A stretch of 64,000 nt of DNA from UBA3103 sp002365855 (GCA_030627625.1 DAOURR010000002.1:1-64000), one strand, 5' to 3'; shown: positions 34,343-43,114, counted from the stretch's first letter. Numbers and translations: made by a program. The notes: generated from the sequence alone by a model not told the origin.

Positions 34343-34389
34343 TATATTATAAAACGCCGGGTCCGCAGTCATACCACGTCCCGGCGTTT
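34343..34389 (-). terminator. Terminator after dapA
   Basis: A perfect 10-bp stem, AAACGCCGGG / CCCGGCGTTT, with an 18-base loop, followed by TTATAATAT on the minus strand. Confidence 0.75.
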
Positions 34390-34397
34390 CTACTTCT

Positions 34398-35282
34398 TTA
34401 AATCAGCTTCATGTTCAGCATAACGTTTCTGATAAATTCTTTTTCAGCTGCTGTCGCCTCAACCATTGGCAGGCGGGGCAGGCCGACCTGCCATCCTAAA
34501 AGGTTTAGCGCCGCTTTTATTGGTACAGGGTTGGTGGTTATAAAGAGCCCTTTAAAAATTGGGAACAGTTTCAGGTGTATATCTTTGGCCAGGATAGTAT
34601 TGCCGGATGTATAAGCATTAATCATTTCCTGAATTCGATCGCCGACAATATGGGATGCAACACTGATAACACCCCTCCCACCCAGGGCAAGAACAGGCAG
34701 AGTAAGGGAATCATCACCACTGTAAATAGCAAAATAGTCGGGGAGTATGCGGTTAAGTTCACTTACCTGGTCCATGCTGCCGCTTGCCTCTTTTATGGCT
34801 ATAATGTTATCAATCTCCGCCAGTCTTAAAAAGAGTTCAGGCGTAATATTTACTGAGGTCCTGCCTGGTATGTTGTATATAATGATTGGAAGGTCCGTGT
34901 TCTCTGCAACGGCGGCGAAATGCCGGTACAGTCCTTCCTGCGAGGGCTTATTATAGTATGGCGCAACCAGCATTATACCGTCCACGCCAACTTTCTGGGC
35001 AGCTTTAGTTAGAGAGATACTATCTGACGTTGAGTTACCTCCTGTACCTGCTATAACGGCAGCCTTCCCGCCGACTTCTTCTACGATAGCCCGGTAAAGG
35101 TCTACCTTCTCTTCTTTGGAAAGTGTCGGGCATTCCCCTGTCGTCCCGGCAATCACAAGCCCGTCAGTACCTGACTGAACTAAATGACGGGCAAGTTTTC
35201 TGGCCTGGGCAAGGTTCAAGCTTAAGTCTTTGTTAAAAGGTGTGACCATAGCAGTCAGGACACGTCCAAAATCATTGTTCAA
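34398..35282 (-). CDS. dapA: 4-Hydroxy-tetrahydrodipicolinate synthase
   Basis: This is a 294-residue aldolase-fold enzyme. GTTGECPTLSKEEK near 42-55, YYNKPSQEGLYRH near 130-142, the Schiff-base lysine in IAIKEASG near 160, and YSGDDSLTLP near 183 are all present. It condenses pyruvate with aspartate semialdehyde; the product feeds both diaminopimelate (via DapB) and dipicolinate (via DpaAB). TTG 35282 has GGGGGTG at ideal spacing, better than GTG 35291, which is part of that site. It follows lysC closely. Confidence 0.96.
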   Translation of the reverse strand: MNNDFGRVLTAMVTPFNKDLSLNLAQARKLARHLVQSGTDGLVIAGTTGECPTLSKEEKVDLYRAIVEEVGGKAAVIAGTGGNSTSDSISLTKAAQKVGVDGIMLVAPYYNKPSQEGLYRHFAAVAENTDLPIIIYNIPGRTSVNITPELFLRLAEIDNIIAIKEASGSMDQVSELNRILPDYFAIYSGDDSLTLPVLALGGRGVISVASHIVGDRIQEMINAYTSGNTILAKDIHLKLFPIFKGLFITTNPVPIKAALNLLGWQVGLPRLPMVEATAAEKEFIRNVMLNMKLI

Positions 35283-35297
35283 GTCTTTCACCCCCTT

Positions 35298-36527
35298 TTA
35301 ATGGTTACCCGGTCCGAAGTGCCTGTGCAGGGCGTTAATACTTTTCTCCATATCTTCTCTCCTGACCAGAACCCAAATGGAAGTATAAGAATCTGCTGAC
35401 TGTAATATTTGAATCTTTTCTATTGAGAAAGCTTCAATTATTTTTGCCATAACACCAGGCACACCTGTCATCACAGCGCCCACTGCGGCAATTTTAGCAC
35501 AGTCTGGCAGTAACACAGGTTGGATGCCAATGGTATCCAGGACTTGTACTGCTTTACCCGCAACAGAATTCCTCACTGTGAATAATACAGCCTCGGGGTT
35601 AACATTAATAAAATCCACACTAATTCCTGCCAATGCCATAGCCTTGAATATTTTAGCCTGAAAATTTAGTATATCCGGGGCGCCATCCGTCATTATCCTT
35701 ATTTGGGTGATGTCCTGGATATAGGTAATACCTGTTATAGTGCGATCCCGGGTTATATCGATAGCCCCCTTGTATACCTCTCCACCTGAAGTCACCAGAG
35801 TCCCGGGCGCGTCACTAAAAGTACACTTTATCCTTAGTGGAATCCCTTTTTGCATGGCAATTTCCACAGCACGAGGGTGAATCACTTTTGCTCCCTCATG
35901 CGCCAGTTGGCAGATTTCGTTGTAAGTAACAAGCGCAAGTGGTCTTGCATCATCAACTATTCTGGGGTCTGCTGTCATTATCCCTTCAACATCAGTGTAT
36001 ATTTCTACCCGTACTGCATTAAGCGCTACACCCAGTGCAGCGGCGGTTGTATCGCTGCCACCCCTGCCCAGGGTAGTTATTTCCCCTTCTTCGGTAGCGC
36101 CCTGGAAGCCGGCTACGACAACTACCTTACCCTCTCTGGCCTGTTTTACAATGTATTCTGGATTAATTTTCTTAATCCTTGCATTATTGAAATCATTATT
36201 GGTTATTATTCCAGCCTGTAAACCCGTTACAAAAACTGCGGGACAGCCCTGCTTCTGGATAGTTGACGCCATGATAACTCCTGAAATAATCTCGCCGCAT
36301 GACATAAGCAGATCAGATTCACGTGGCATGAGATCGCCGCCGCTTTCCATGGCGAATGATAATAGCGTATCAGTAGCATAGGGGTCCCCCAAACGACCAA
36401 TTGCAGAAACAACCACAACAGGTGTATACCCTTCCTGCCTGGCCTCCAATACCTTTGCGGCAACCTTAACGCGCACCTCATCGCTAACCAGGGATGTGCC
36501 GCCAAACTTTTGCACAATAAACTTCAT
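35298..36527 (-). CDS. lysC: Aspartate kinase
   Basis: This 409-residue aspartokinase begins IVQKFGGTSLVSDEVR. TTLGRGGSDTTAAALG is near 160 and EIYTDVEGIMTADPR near 184. Two ACT domains follow from about 270 (TGITYIQDITQIRIM; ISVDFINVNPEAVLFTV). It makes aspartyl phosphate, the entry to lysine, DAP and dipicolinate. Its place between asd and dapA matches B. subtilis dapG, which is DAP-sensitive; feedback type here is inferred from position only. The upstream region has an 11-T run flanked by two ACCGGTCTC copies. Confidence 0.95.
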   Translation of the reverse strand: MKFIVQKFGGTSLVSDEVRVKVAAKVLEARQEGYTPVVVVSAIGRLGDPYATDTLLSFAMESGGDLMPRESDLLMSCGEIISGVIMASTIQKQGCPAVFVTGLQAGIITNNDFNNARIKKINPEYIVKQAREGKVVVVAGFQGATEEGEITTLGRGGSDTTAAALGVALNAVRVEIYTDVEGIMTADPRIVDDARPLALVTYNEICQLAHEGAKVIHPRAVEIAMQKGIPLRIKCTFSDAPGTLVTSGGEVYKGAIDITRDRTITGITYIQDITQIRIMTDGAPDILNFQAKIFKAMALAGISVDFINVNPEAVLFTVRNSVAGKAVQVLDTIGIQPVLLPDCAKIAAVGAVMTGVPGVMAKIIEAFSIEKIQILQSADSYTSIWVLVRREDMEKSINALHRHFGPGNH

Positions 36528-36573
36528 GGACCGGTCTCCCTTTTTTTTTTTATACCGGTCTCAGAGGCGAAGA

Positions 36574-37593
36574 TTATTTTCTAATTAAGCATCCGTATTG
36601 AACTACTTTCTCTGCAATCTGGACCGCGTTAGTAGCAGCTCCCTTACGAATTTGGTCGGCTACCACCCAAATATTTAATCCATTTGGTATAGAGTTGTCT
36701 TCTCTGATCCGTCCAATAAAAACTTCATCACGATCTGAGGCATACAAAGGCATAGGATATTTTATCTCGGAAGGATCGTCAATAACTACAATGCCCGTAA
36801 ATTCTTCGAACAGCCGTCTAGCTTCAGCCGCAGTAACCTTTCTTTCAGTTTCAATGTTAATCGATTCAGAGTGGCTGCGATACACAGGAACCCTGATCGT
36901 GGTAGCAGTAATAGCTATAGAATCATCATGAAGTATTTTTTGTGTTTCATTAACCATCTTCCACTCTTCTTTGGTGTAATCCATATCCATAAAAACATCT
37001 ATATGTGGAATAAGATTAAAAGCGATCTGGTATGGAAATACTCTGTTGCTGATCTCTTCACCCTTGATGATCCTGCTGTTCTGCTCGGCTAATTCTTCAA
37101 TTCCCTCACGACCGGCGCCTGAAACGGCCTGATAAGTCGATACCACCACCCTTTTGATCTTCGCAGCGTCGTGAATTGGTTTTAATGCTACAACCATCTG
37201 TATGGTCGAACAATTTGGGTTAGCTATAATACCCTGATGCCACTTAACGTCCTCCGGGTTAACTTCAGGCACCACCAGCGGTACAGCCGGGTCCATTCTA
37301 AAATTACTGCTGTTGTCAATAACCACACTTCCCCTTTCAACAGCAGCGGGACCGAATTCTCTGCTGGCCGCTCCGCCGGCAAAAAATGCAATATCCATAT
37401 TATTAAAAGAATCCGGCGTGGTTACCTCTACGATATATGGCATTTTACGGAAGAACAACTCTTTACCAGCGGAACGTGTAGTGGCGCAGAGCTTGAGGTT
37501 CCCAACCGGGAATTCACGTTCTTCCAATATTTTTAGTATTTCCTGTCCTACCGCCCCGGAAGCGCCTACCACAATTACATTATATTTTGCCAA
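36574..37593 (-). CDS. asd: Aspartate-semialdehyde dehydrogenase
   Basis: This 339-residue enzyme begins VIVVGASGAVGQEILKIL (NADP-binding). The catalytic cysteine is in NPNCSTIQM (about Cys130). VVSTYQAVSGAGREG lies near 151-165, and an active-site histidine region, VYRSHSESINIET, near 240. It reduces aspartyl phosphate to the semialdehyde used by DapA. The start is TTG 37593 behind GGGGTGG. It lies between dpaB and lysC as in the B. subtilis dpa-asd-dapG-dapA operon. Confidence 0.96.
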   Translation of the reverse strand: MAKYNVIVVGASGAVGQEILKILEEREFPVGNLKLCATTRSAGKELFFRKMPYIVEVTTPDSFNNMDIAFFAGGAASREFGPAAVERGSVVIDNSSNFRMDPAVPLVVPEVNPEDVKWHQGIIANPNCSTIQMVVALKPIHDAAKIKRVVVSTYQAVSGAGREGIEELAEQNSRIIKGEEISNRVFPYQIAFNLIPHIDVFMDMDYTKEEWKMVNETQKILHDDSIAITATTIRVPVYRSHSESINIETERKVTAAEARRLFEEFTGIVVIDDPSEIKYPMPLYASDRDEVFIGRIREDNSIPNGLNIWVVADQIRKGAATNAVQIAEKVVQYGCLIRK

Positions 37594-37696
37594 AATTTAA
37601 CCACCCCAGTACAAATTTATTTATGAATATTATATATGAATTTGCGGCAAGTGACAGCGGTTTATGCACAATTTCGCAAACCTGATATTAATAATC

Positions 37697-38281
37697 TTAA
37701 TAAAATACAAGTATAGGCTGGTATTGTTTGCCCTGCAGGGCATCCAGCACCGTGTCCGTAATCAGATCCCACTTAGATATTAATGAATTTGGTTTGCCGG
37801 ACGGATTGTCCTGGCCGAAAGGCACCATATACACATTTTTTACATTCAGCAATAACCCGATATTTTTTGCGTTCATGCTAAGACCATCATTTGTAGATAC
37901 TGCCAGAACAACGGGCCGCTGGTTTCTTAGCTGTGCTTTCACAGACATTAATACTGTCCCATCCGTAATTCCGTTTGCCAATTTTGCAAGTGTATTGCCG
38001 GTGCAGGGCGCCACAACTACAACATCAAACGTTTTTTGAGGACCGCTCAATTCCACTTCGACCACCGTTGAAATAGCATCCCGGCTTGTTATTCCCTTAA
38101 GAAACTCCTTCCATTTTTCGCTCGTTCCGTATCTGGTGTTTGTAGTATCGACAGCACTGCTGATGATGGGATAAACATCCGCCCCTTCTATGATCATATT
38201 TTGCACCTGCGGCAGCACCATATCCAGACAACAATGTGAGCCGGTCAAGGCAAAACCGACTTTGACTCCTTTTAAACGCAC
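37697..38281 (-). CDS. dpaB: Dipicolinate synthase subunit B
   Basis: This flavoprotein-like subunit (194 aa) contains LKGVKVGFALTGSHCCLDMV at its start and VVVAPCTGNTLAKLANGITD near 108-127, typical of DpaB/SpoVFB and the flavin-dependent decarboxylase fold. With DpaA it oxidises dihydrodipicolinate to dipicolinic acid in the mother cell for loading into the spore. GTG 38281 has GGGGGTG six bases upstream and gives an N-terminus like known SpoVFB; the longer frame to 38308 would overlap dpaA's end. It is 28 bases from dpaA. Confidence 0.94.
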   Translation of the reverse strand: MRLKGVKVGFALTGSHCCLDMVLPQVQNMIIEGADVYPIISSAVDTTNTRYGTSEKWKEFLKGITSRDAISTVVEVELSGPQKTFDVVVVAPCTGNTLAKLANGITDGTVLMSVKAQLRNQRPVVLAVSTNDGLSMNAKNIGLLLNVKNVYMVPFGQDNPSGKPNSLISKWDLITDTVLDALQGKQYQPILVFY

Positions 38282-38309
38282 GTAAAGCACCCCCGTAACC
38301 AAAGCCAAG

Positions 38310-39203
38310 TTAACTGCCGGCTATTTCATCTGCCAGAAGTCTTGTGATGACCCGAGCCAGGATGGATCCGGCTGTCTTCGGCGCTACCTTACCGGGAAGG
38401 CCGGGCGCCAATATGGCATTTATCCCGATATTTTTTGCCTCCTGGTAATCAACGCCACCTGGCGCAGAAGCCAGATCGATAATAACAACCTCAGGTGACA
38501 CCTTTTTCAATACCTCGCAGGTTAACACTAATGCGGGGATCGTATTGAAGATGACATCCGCATCACCAAGATTTTGGGCCATCTTATAAAACGGTACAGG
38601 TGTGAGGTTCATCTCTGCAATCCGTGCCAGGTACTCAGGTCTTCTTGCCACGACCGAAGTTCGTGCGCCCATTGCGCCCAGGAGCCGGGACAATGTAACG
38701 CCGGTACGGCCGAAACCCAGTACATAAGCCGAACTGCCGTGGATGGTTATTGGGAGAACTTCCATCGCTATTTGGACGGCGCCTTCAGCTGAGGGAATAG
38801 AATTCAATATTGCAACTTCATCAAGTTTCATCAATTCAATTAACCGAAGGCCTACCTGCGAAGCTATGTCTACAAGCCGTGGTCTGGCCATGCCGACAAA
38901 TAATGGTATATTTGTAGGGATTTTTGCCGCTAGCTCTGCAGTGAAAGAGATGTCGCGTTCTGCCAGAGTGCTGTATAAGATACCTTTCTCGTTAATACCT
39001 GTGACAGGCAGGACAACCGCTTGCACGTCCAACAGGCATTCTTCAGGATCGTCATATAGTTTGACACCTGCTGTCCTGTTTGTGACTGGTAATCCAACAA
39101 CATGTACAACCGCGCCTGTTGCTGCCAGTTCATCCACGAGGAACATCTCACGGGCATCGCCACCCATAACGGCAACCTTAATGCCTTTAAGGTCTGACTT
39201 CAT
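38310..39203 (-). CDS. dpaA: Dipicolinate synthase subunit A
   Basis: This 297-residue protein has the DpaA N-terminal motif VAVMGGDAREMFLVDEL (residues 10-26), an NAD(P)-binding loop VLGFGRTGVT near 161-170, and a C-terminal VIIDLASAPGGVD...APGLPGKVAPKTAG block. Together with DpaB it makes dipicolinate, the spore-core Ca2+ chelator and a diagnostic trait of endospore formers. A sigma-K-like promoter lies 40 bases upstream, consistent with late mother-cell expression. Confidence 0.96.
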   Translation of the reverse strand: MKSDLKGIKVAVMGGDAREMFLVDELAATGAVVHVVGLPVTNRTAGVKLYDDPEECLLDVQAVVLPVTGINEKGILYSTLAERDISFTAELAAKIPTNIPLFVGMARPRLVDIASQVGLRLIELMKLDEVAILNSIPSAEGAVQIAMEVLPITIHGSSAYVLGFGRTGVTLSRLLGAMGARTSVVARRPEYLARIAEMNLTPVPFYKMAQNLGDADVIFNTIPALVLTCEVLKKVSPEVVIIDLASAPGGVDYQEAKNIGINAILAPGLPGKVAPKTAGSILARVITRLLADEIAGS

Positions 39204-39242
39204 TCCTTAATAATCCCCTCACAACCTTTGTCTAACTACCAA

Positions 39243-39271
39243 CAGTATATGAGCTTTCATAAACGGAGGTG
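39243..39271 (-). promoter_or_regulatory. Sigma-K-like promoter of dpaAB
   Basis: The minus strand reads CACC, 16 bases, CATATACTG, close to the B. subtilis sigma-K pattern (mACm, 15-17, CATAnnnTA). The predicted start is about 33 bases before dpaA, which is sigma-K dependent in B. subtilis. The motif is short, so chance matches are possible. Confidence 0.5.
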
Positions 39272-39292
39272 CCTGTCATGTATGAATGAAGT

Positions 39293-40105
39293 TTAGCCTT
39301 TGCATTCAAAGAGTATCTTGTCTAAACCATACACCACCTTCCTCAAATGCATTGATTTACGAATGCCTAATAGCACTCCGGGCATAAACGACTCCCGGCT
39401 GCTCGAATCATGTCTTATTGTCAGCGTCTGTCCAAGCCCTCCGAAGATTACCTCCTGGTGAGCGACCAGACCAGGCAGCCTGACGCTGTGAATTCTAATT
39501 CCATCTGTATATTTAGCACCCCTGGCGCCAGAGATAGTCTCTATTTCACCAGCCAACCCCTGATGCGAATCATTTCCCAACTGTTCTACTATTGCCTCGG
39601 CAGTCTTAATGGCTGTGCCCGAAGGAGAGTCCACTTTCTGGTCATGGTGCAGTTCAATAATTTCTACGAAAGGCAAATATTTGATTGCTTCAGCTGAGAA
39701 CTTCATCATTAATAATGCCCCGATGGCAAAATTGGGTGCAATTACACCACCAACCTGTAGTTTTTCTGATAGTTTAATAATGTTATTTATCTGCTCCACA
39801 TTCATGCCACTGGTTCCCACAACAGGACGAACGCCGTGATTTAATAGAGAAATAGTATTTTTGTATACCGTTTGTGGCCCGGTGAAATCAACGGCAAGGT
39901 CAGGACTGCTTTTAAGTAATACATCCTCAAGGTTATTTTCTGCCAAAATACCGACTTTACCGGTATCTAAAAAGGTCCCGATGTCAATGCCATTGCCATT
40001 CGGATCAACTGCACCAACCAACTCTATATCATCAGTATTCCAAATCGCCCTCAAAACCTCACGGCCCATACGCCCGCACGCTCCTGTTACTATAACCCTG
40101 ATCAA
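39293..40105 (-). CDS. dapB: 4-Hydroxy-tetrahydrodipicolinate reductase
   Basis: This 270-residue enzyme has IRVIVTGACGRMGREV at the start, AVDFTGPQTVYKN near 92-104, GTSGMN and PNFAIGALLMMKFS near 126-139, and the catalytic EIIELHHDQKVDSPSGTA near 148-165. It reduces hydroxy-tetrahydrodipicolinate toward DAP, competing with dipicolinate synthase for the same precursor. Its place just upstream of dpaA puts both branches side by side. The start is TTG 40105 behind GAGGGGG. Confidence 0.96.
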   Translation of the reverse strand: MIRVIVTGACGRMGREVLRAIWNTDDIELVGAVDPNGNGIDIGTFLDTGKVGILAENNLEDVLLKSSPDLAVDFTGPQTVYKNTISLLNHGVRPVVGTSGMNVEQINNIIKLSEKLQVGGVIAPNFAIGALLMMKFSAEAIKYLPFVEIIELHHDQKVDSPSGTAIKTAEAIVEQLGNDSHQGLAGEIETISGARGAKYTDGIRIHSVRLPGLVAHQEVIFGGLGQTLTIRHDSSSRESFMPGVLLGIRKSMHLRKVVYGLDKILFECKG

Positions 40106-40263
40106 TTGGTCTGCCCCCTCAATATGCTCAATTTTAATTCTCGGTTCTCTGATATATAAAAATAATTTTCATATATATAGTTCATTATGTCAATATTAAA
40201 CGAGAATAATAAAAAATGTTTTAACATTAGGTTTTAAATTAACTTCAATGAAGAATTTACTAA

Positions 40264-40307
40264 AAAGTAAAAAAAGTGACTGCCTCAAAATGATCGGCGT
40301 TGTCACC
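40264..40307 (-). terminator. Terminator after the 40345-40569 gene
   Basis: GTGAC...GTCAC with an inner GCC/GGC, followed on the minus strand by seven T and more T-rich sequence. Its presence supports transcription of the small gene upstream. Confidence 0.65.
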
Positions 40308-40344
40308 TTAACTGTAAGACATGTTGAAATTTATATCACCCTAT

Positions 40345-40569
40345 TTAAATGTGGTCATATTCACAGCCGGGCGGAAGATTTGATGTATTTGGAATGTTTT
40401 CCGGTACTACAAGACCTACACCGAATATATTGTTTCTTGATAGATTTGGAAAGTAAAAATCTGCAAGTGGATAACCTGAACCCCCTGTTAAAAGGTAGTA
40501 TTTTGTCTCACCCGTCTGGTAACTGAAATGCACATTTTCAATTGTGGTTTTTTTCTCTCCGTTCAGCAA
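40345..40569 (-). CDS. Small hypothetical protein, 74 aa
   Basis: No family is recognised. TTG 40569 follows GAGGGGGGAGGGG by about eight bases. The product is soluble with many aromatic and Gly/Pro residues (FSYQTGETKYYLLTGGSGYPLADFYFPN) and ends PPGCEYDHI. It sits 39 bases behind the SDH-type protease gene and before a good terminator, which is the main argument that it is real. A competing plus-strand frame over the same region has no ribosome-binding site. Confidence 0.45.
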   Translation of the reverse strand: MLNGEKKTTIENVHFSYQTGETKYYLLTGGSGYPLADFYFPNLSRNNIFGVGLVVPENIPNTSNLPPGCEYDHI

Positions 40570-40608
40570 ATCCGTTTCCCCTCCCCCCTCATCTTAATAT
40601 TTTAGGCT

Positions 40609-41595
40609 CTAAGATATCGTTTTCCACCTTTGTTTCGTAATGCTAACTTTAACATGCCCGGACTCAGGAAAATCACGTCTTTCCAATGTCCCCGAAAAAA
40701 TAAAAGCATCAGACCCAAATATTGATTCCACAAATCCGCTGTTTACCTCAAATTCACATCTATCCCCGTGCAATTGCTCGGCAGGATTAAATGGCTCATT
40801 TAAAGCAAGTTCTTCTGAATAATCCTGATAAAGAGACCACATTAAAGGCTCTAGTCTGCTGTCAGGTATCACAACTGAAAGATTAATCTCTTCCGCAGCC
40901 TCTCGCCTTGAAATCATGTGGTTATGAGCGTAAAGTTTCTCGGTCAAATTGTCAACGATATGTTCAATACGACCTTCCCGTAAAGGCTGCTGGTGCATTG
41001 CAAGAAGCTTTTTTGCCAGTGACCTGATCAGCATATAATTGCGATGCACGTTTCCTAGCGCCAGTGGGTGAATTTGTTCTACGAGCAGCGTAAAAGCTTT
41101 AACCTGCTGGTCGTTGCTGCAAACACCTGCTTTCTCTCCTGCAAGGGCAAGGTATGAGTACACATCTTCAATGCTGACAGGAAGCCTTGCAGTTGGGTTG
41201 TTAGGATCCTGCGGGTTAAAGGTATTTACAACGCTTGGATCAATTGGTCCTAATTCTCCCATCTTGCCCATGACTATTTCATCTGCCCCCAGACACAATA
41301 ATGTACCCGCGCTATAACATCGGAATGGCGCCAGGACAACGAACCTTTTAGTGTATTCCCGGATTAAATGCGCCAGACGCCATGGAGTAAGCACGTCTCC
41401 TCCCCTTGTATATAGAAACAGGTCAATCTGAGGGCATTCTCCAAACATCTCCAAATGCCTGTAAAATACCTTTGTTACGTCCGGGGCGATTCTTGTGCTG
41501 ACATTTTCACGATCGCCGGTGATATAACAAAGCAAAGCCGATCCTCTTAGTTCGGAAATTTTTTTGATTAACTCGACCCTTTGTTTGCGGGCCAT
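40609..41595 (-). CDS. SDH family Clp-fold serine protease
   Basis: This 328-residue protein belongs to the serine dehydrogenase proteinase (SDH_sah) group of the ClpP/crotonase superfamily. IDLFLYTRGGDVLTPWRLAH near 58-77 resembles the ClpP oxyanion strand. The nucleophile is probably the serine in RCYSAGTLLCLGADEIVMG (about Ser95). GELGPIDPS follows near 113. The family was described from archaeal and bacterial membrane-associated proteases of unclear substrate; here no membrane segment is seen. ATG 41595 has GGAGGTG upstream. It is the second Clp-fold protein in the window after TepA. Confidence 0.85.
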   Translation of the reverse strand: MARKQRVELIKKISELRGSALLCYITGDRENVSTRIAPDVTKVFYRHLEMFGECPQIDLFLYTRGGDVLTPWRLAHLIREYTKRFVVLAPFRCYSAGTLLCLGADEIVMGKMGELGPIDPSVVNTFNPQDPNNPTARLPVSIEDVYSYLALAGEKAGVCSNDQQVKAFTLLVEQIHPLALGNVHRNYMLIRSLAKKLLAMHQQPLREGRIEHIVDNLTEKLYAHNHMISRREAAEEINLSVVIPDSRLEPLMWSLYQDYSEELALNEPFNPAEQLHGDRCEFEVNSGFVESIFGSDAFIFSGTLERRDFPESGHVKVSITKQRWKTIS

Positions 41596-41666
41596 GTTAC
41601 ACCTCCGGTTTTTTATATTGAATCCTAATTAGTATGTCAACCACAGGCGATGTTAATAACAATATT

Positions 41667-41701
41667 TAAAAAAATTAAAACTCCGTACTTTACAGAGTTT
41701 T
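41667..41701 (-). terminator. Terminator after ymxH
   Basis: AAAACTC / GAGTTTT stem, then AATTTTTTT on the minus strand, about 115 bases past the ymxH stop. Confidence 0.75.
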
Positions 41702-41816
41702 AATTTAAGCCGCTGTTGTTGAAACTAGCCTTAAAATAAGCAATTAGCAATTTGCGAGCGGTTAACAACAGAGGCATTATCAGCAGCTTCATATACGCAA
41801 GGAGGTTTTTGTTGCA

Positions 41817-42086
41817 CTACATTGAATAACGCCGACCGCCAGGGCTGGTTTGATCCAGTTCTACCACTATTACCTCAGATCCTATTTTTCTAACAGCCTC
41901 CCATGGAATAACCAAATGCTGCTTGTCAAACCAAAGACTGACCAATGTGTTCTTTTTGGGAAGAATGATTGATTGAATTATCCCGGAGTCAATATTTATA
42001 GCCATATCTGAATCCCCAACAACCCCCAGCCGTGCACCATTGTAGATGTTAACGATTTCTTTCCCAACAAGCTCTCCCATTCTCAT
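41817..42086 (-). CDS. ymxH: YlmC/YmxH family sporulation-associated PRC-barrel protein
   Basis: This 89-residue PRC-barrel protein begins MRMGELVGKEIVNIYNGARLG, a family signature, and contains WEAVRKIGSEVIVV (reading PWEAVRKIG). Homologues are restricted to spore-forming Firmicutes and lie near mlpA, as here; the molecular role is unknown. The ribosome-binding site is AAGGAGGAG before ATG 42086. Confidence 0.88.
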   Translation of the reverse strand: MRMGELVGKEIVNIYNGARLGVVGDSDMAINIDSGIIQSIILPKKNTLVSLWFDKQHLVIPWEAVRKIGSEVIVVELDQTSPGGRRYSM

Positions 42087-42125
42087 TTATAAATCTCCTC
42101 CTTAAACCTTAAATTCTATCAAAAG

Positions 42126-42461
42126 CTAAATGCGACGCCAGGAGTTTGCTGCTTTCTGTAAAAAGGGGTATACCAAGGCAATAAGAATTGAAAATGCTGC
42201 CAATGGTTCCATTCTGTATCCGAAGATTTGTATCCATTCAGGAAGCTGAAGCTCCAAAAAAATAGTAATTACTACAAGTGAAAGGTAAATACCCCCTGCT
42301 ACTCCTATTAGATTTGTTAACGCCTCAGATATTTTACTAGTTTTTGTCTCACCGATGGACCCCCAATCCTTATCTCGCAACATCCCCTGACGGACTCTTT
42401 CCCGGACTGAAGCAATGATCAAAGATAAAATGATTAAGCTGATAATTATACCGCTGGCCAT
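42126..42461 (-). CDS. Small membrane protein, 111 aa, unknown
   Basis: Three hydrophobic segments are seen (about 2-18, 50-69 and 82-104), separated by a basic loop with RERVRQGMLRDKDWGS. No family is recognised. ATG 42461 is chosen because AAGGGGGGA lies just upstream; an earlier start at 42533 has no site. It sits between dut and ymxH in the same direction, 40 bases from ymxH, and may be co-transcribed with it. Confidence 0.7.
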   Translation of the reverse strand: MASGIIISLIILSLIIASVRERVRQGMLRDKDWGSIGETKTSKISEALTNLIGVAGGIYLSLVVITIFLELQLPEWIQIFGYRMEPLAAFSILIALVYPFLQKAANSWRRI

Positions 42462-42605
42462 TTTATATCCCCCCTTGTCAAAATTGTATTTGGGACAGGC
42501 AGTAAATATGATACCAGAAGAAAAAAATCCCAAACCTTATTTAAAGGCGGGATTACCTCCGAATTTGTTATATTAAATTACCGTTTAATCATTGTTATCA
42601 TGACG

Positions 42606-43076
42606 CTATATCTTTCCTGTTGATCCAAAACCACCTGTGCCCCTGCCTGTTACTTCCAGACTGTCAACCTCATGCAGCGTCGCTTTGAAGATTGGGACAA
42701 ATACGAGCTGAGCTATTCTTTCCCCGGGGGTGATTACATATAAGTCCGGGCCCTGGTTGTATATTGCTACCATGATCTCCCCTTTATAATCACTGTCGAC
42801 AACTCCGACTGCGTTAGCCAGGGAAATTCCGTGTTTTGATGCCAGGCCGCTTCGTGGAAATACCAGACCCGCGATAAAACGATGGGGTATTTCAATGGAA
42901 ATACCCGTTGGCACTTTTAACCTTGAGCCAGGCGGCACTTCTAAAGGGGAGCCAATGCATGCATGCAGATCAAGTCCGGCTGACCCTTCAGTAGCGTAAC
43001 GTGGAAGTGAAACTGAAACTGTATCCCCATTTCCGTCCCTAACCCTTCTTACTCGAACTTCTATTGAAAATTCCAT
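42606..43076 (-). CDS. dut: Deoxyuridine 5'-triphosphate nucleotidohydrolase
   Basis: This is a 156-residue trimeric dUTPase. The five motifs are visible: GSAGLDLHA (32-40), PRSGLASKHGI near 73-83, GVVDSDYKGEIMVAIYN near 90-106, ERIAQLVF near 117, and the C-terminal GRGTGGFGSTG that closes on the substrate. It converts dUTP to dUMP. It lies between mlpA and the small membrane protein. The ribosome-binding site is GGAGGC before ATG 43076. Confidence 0.96.
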   Translation of the reverse strand: MEFSIEVRVRRVRDGNGDTVSVSLPRYATEGSAGLDLHACIGSPLEVPPGSRLKVPTGISIEIPHRFIAGLVFPRSGLASKHGISLANAVGVVDSDYKGEIMVAIYNQGPDLYVITPGERIAQLVFVPIFKATLHEVDSLEVTGRGTGGFGSTGKI

Positions 43077-43114
43077 AACGCCTCCACAAGAAACGAATAA
43101 TCAATGGATTGCAT

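Noticed and set aside
34204..34350. Possible structured element between dapA and rnj
   Set aside because: Only a small hairpin near 34230 is visible; no lysine-riboswitch core and no terminator competing with it.
40248..40526. 92-codon plus-strand frame between dapB and the SDH protease
   Set aside because: No ribosome-binding site, overlaps a minus-strand terminator and the better-supported 74-codon minus-strand gene.
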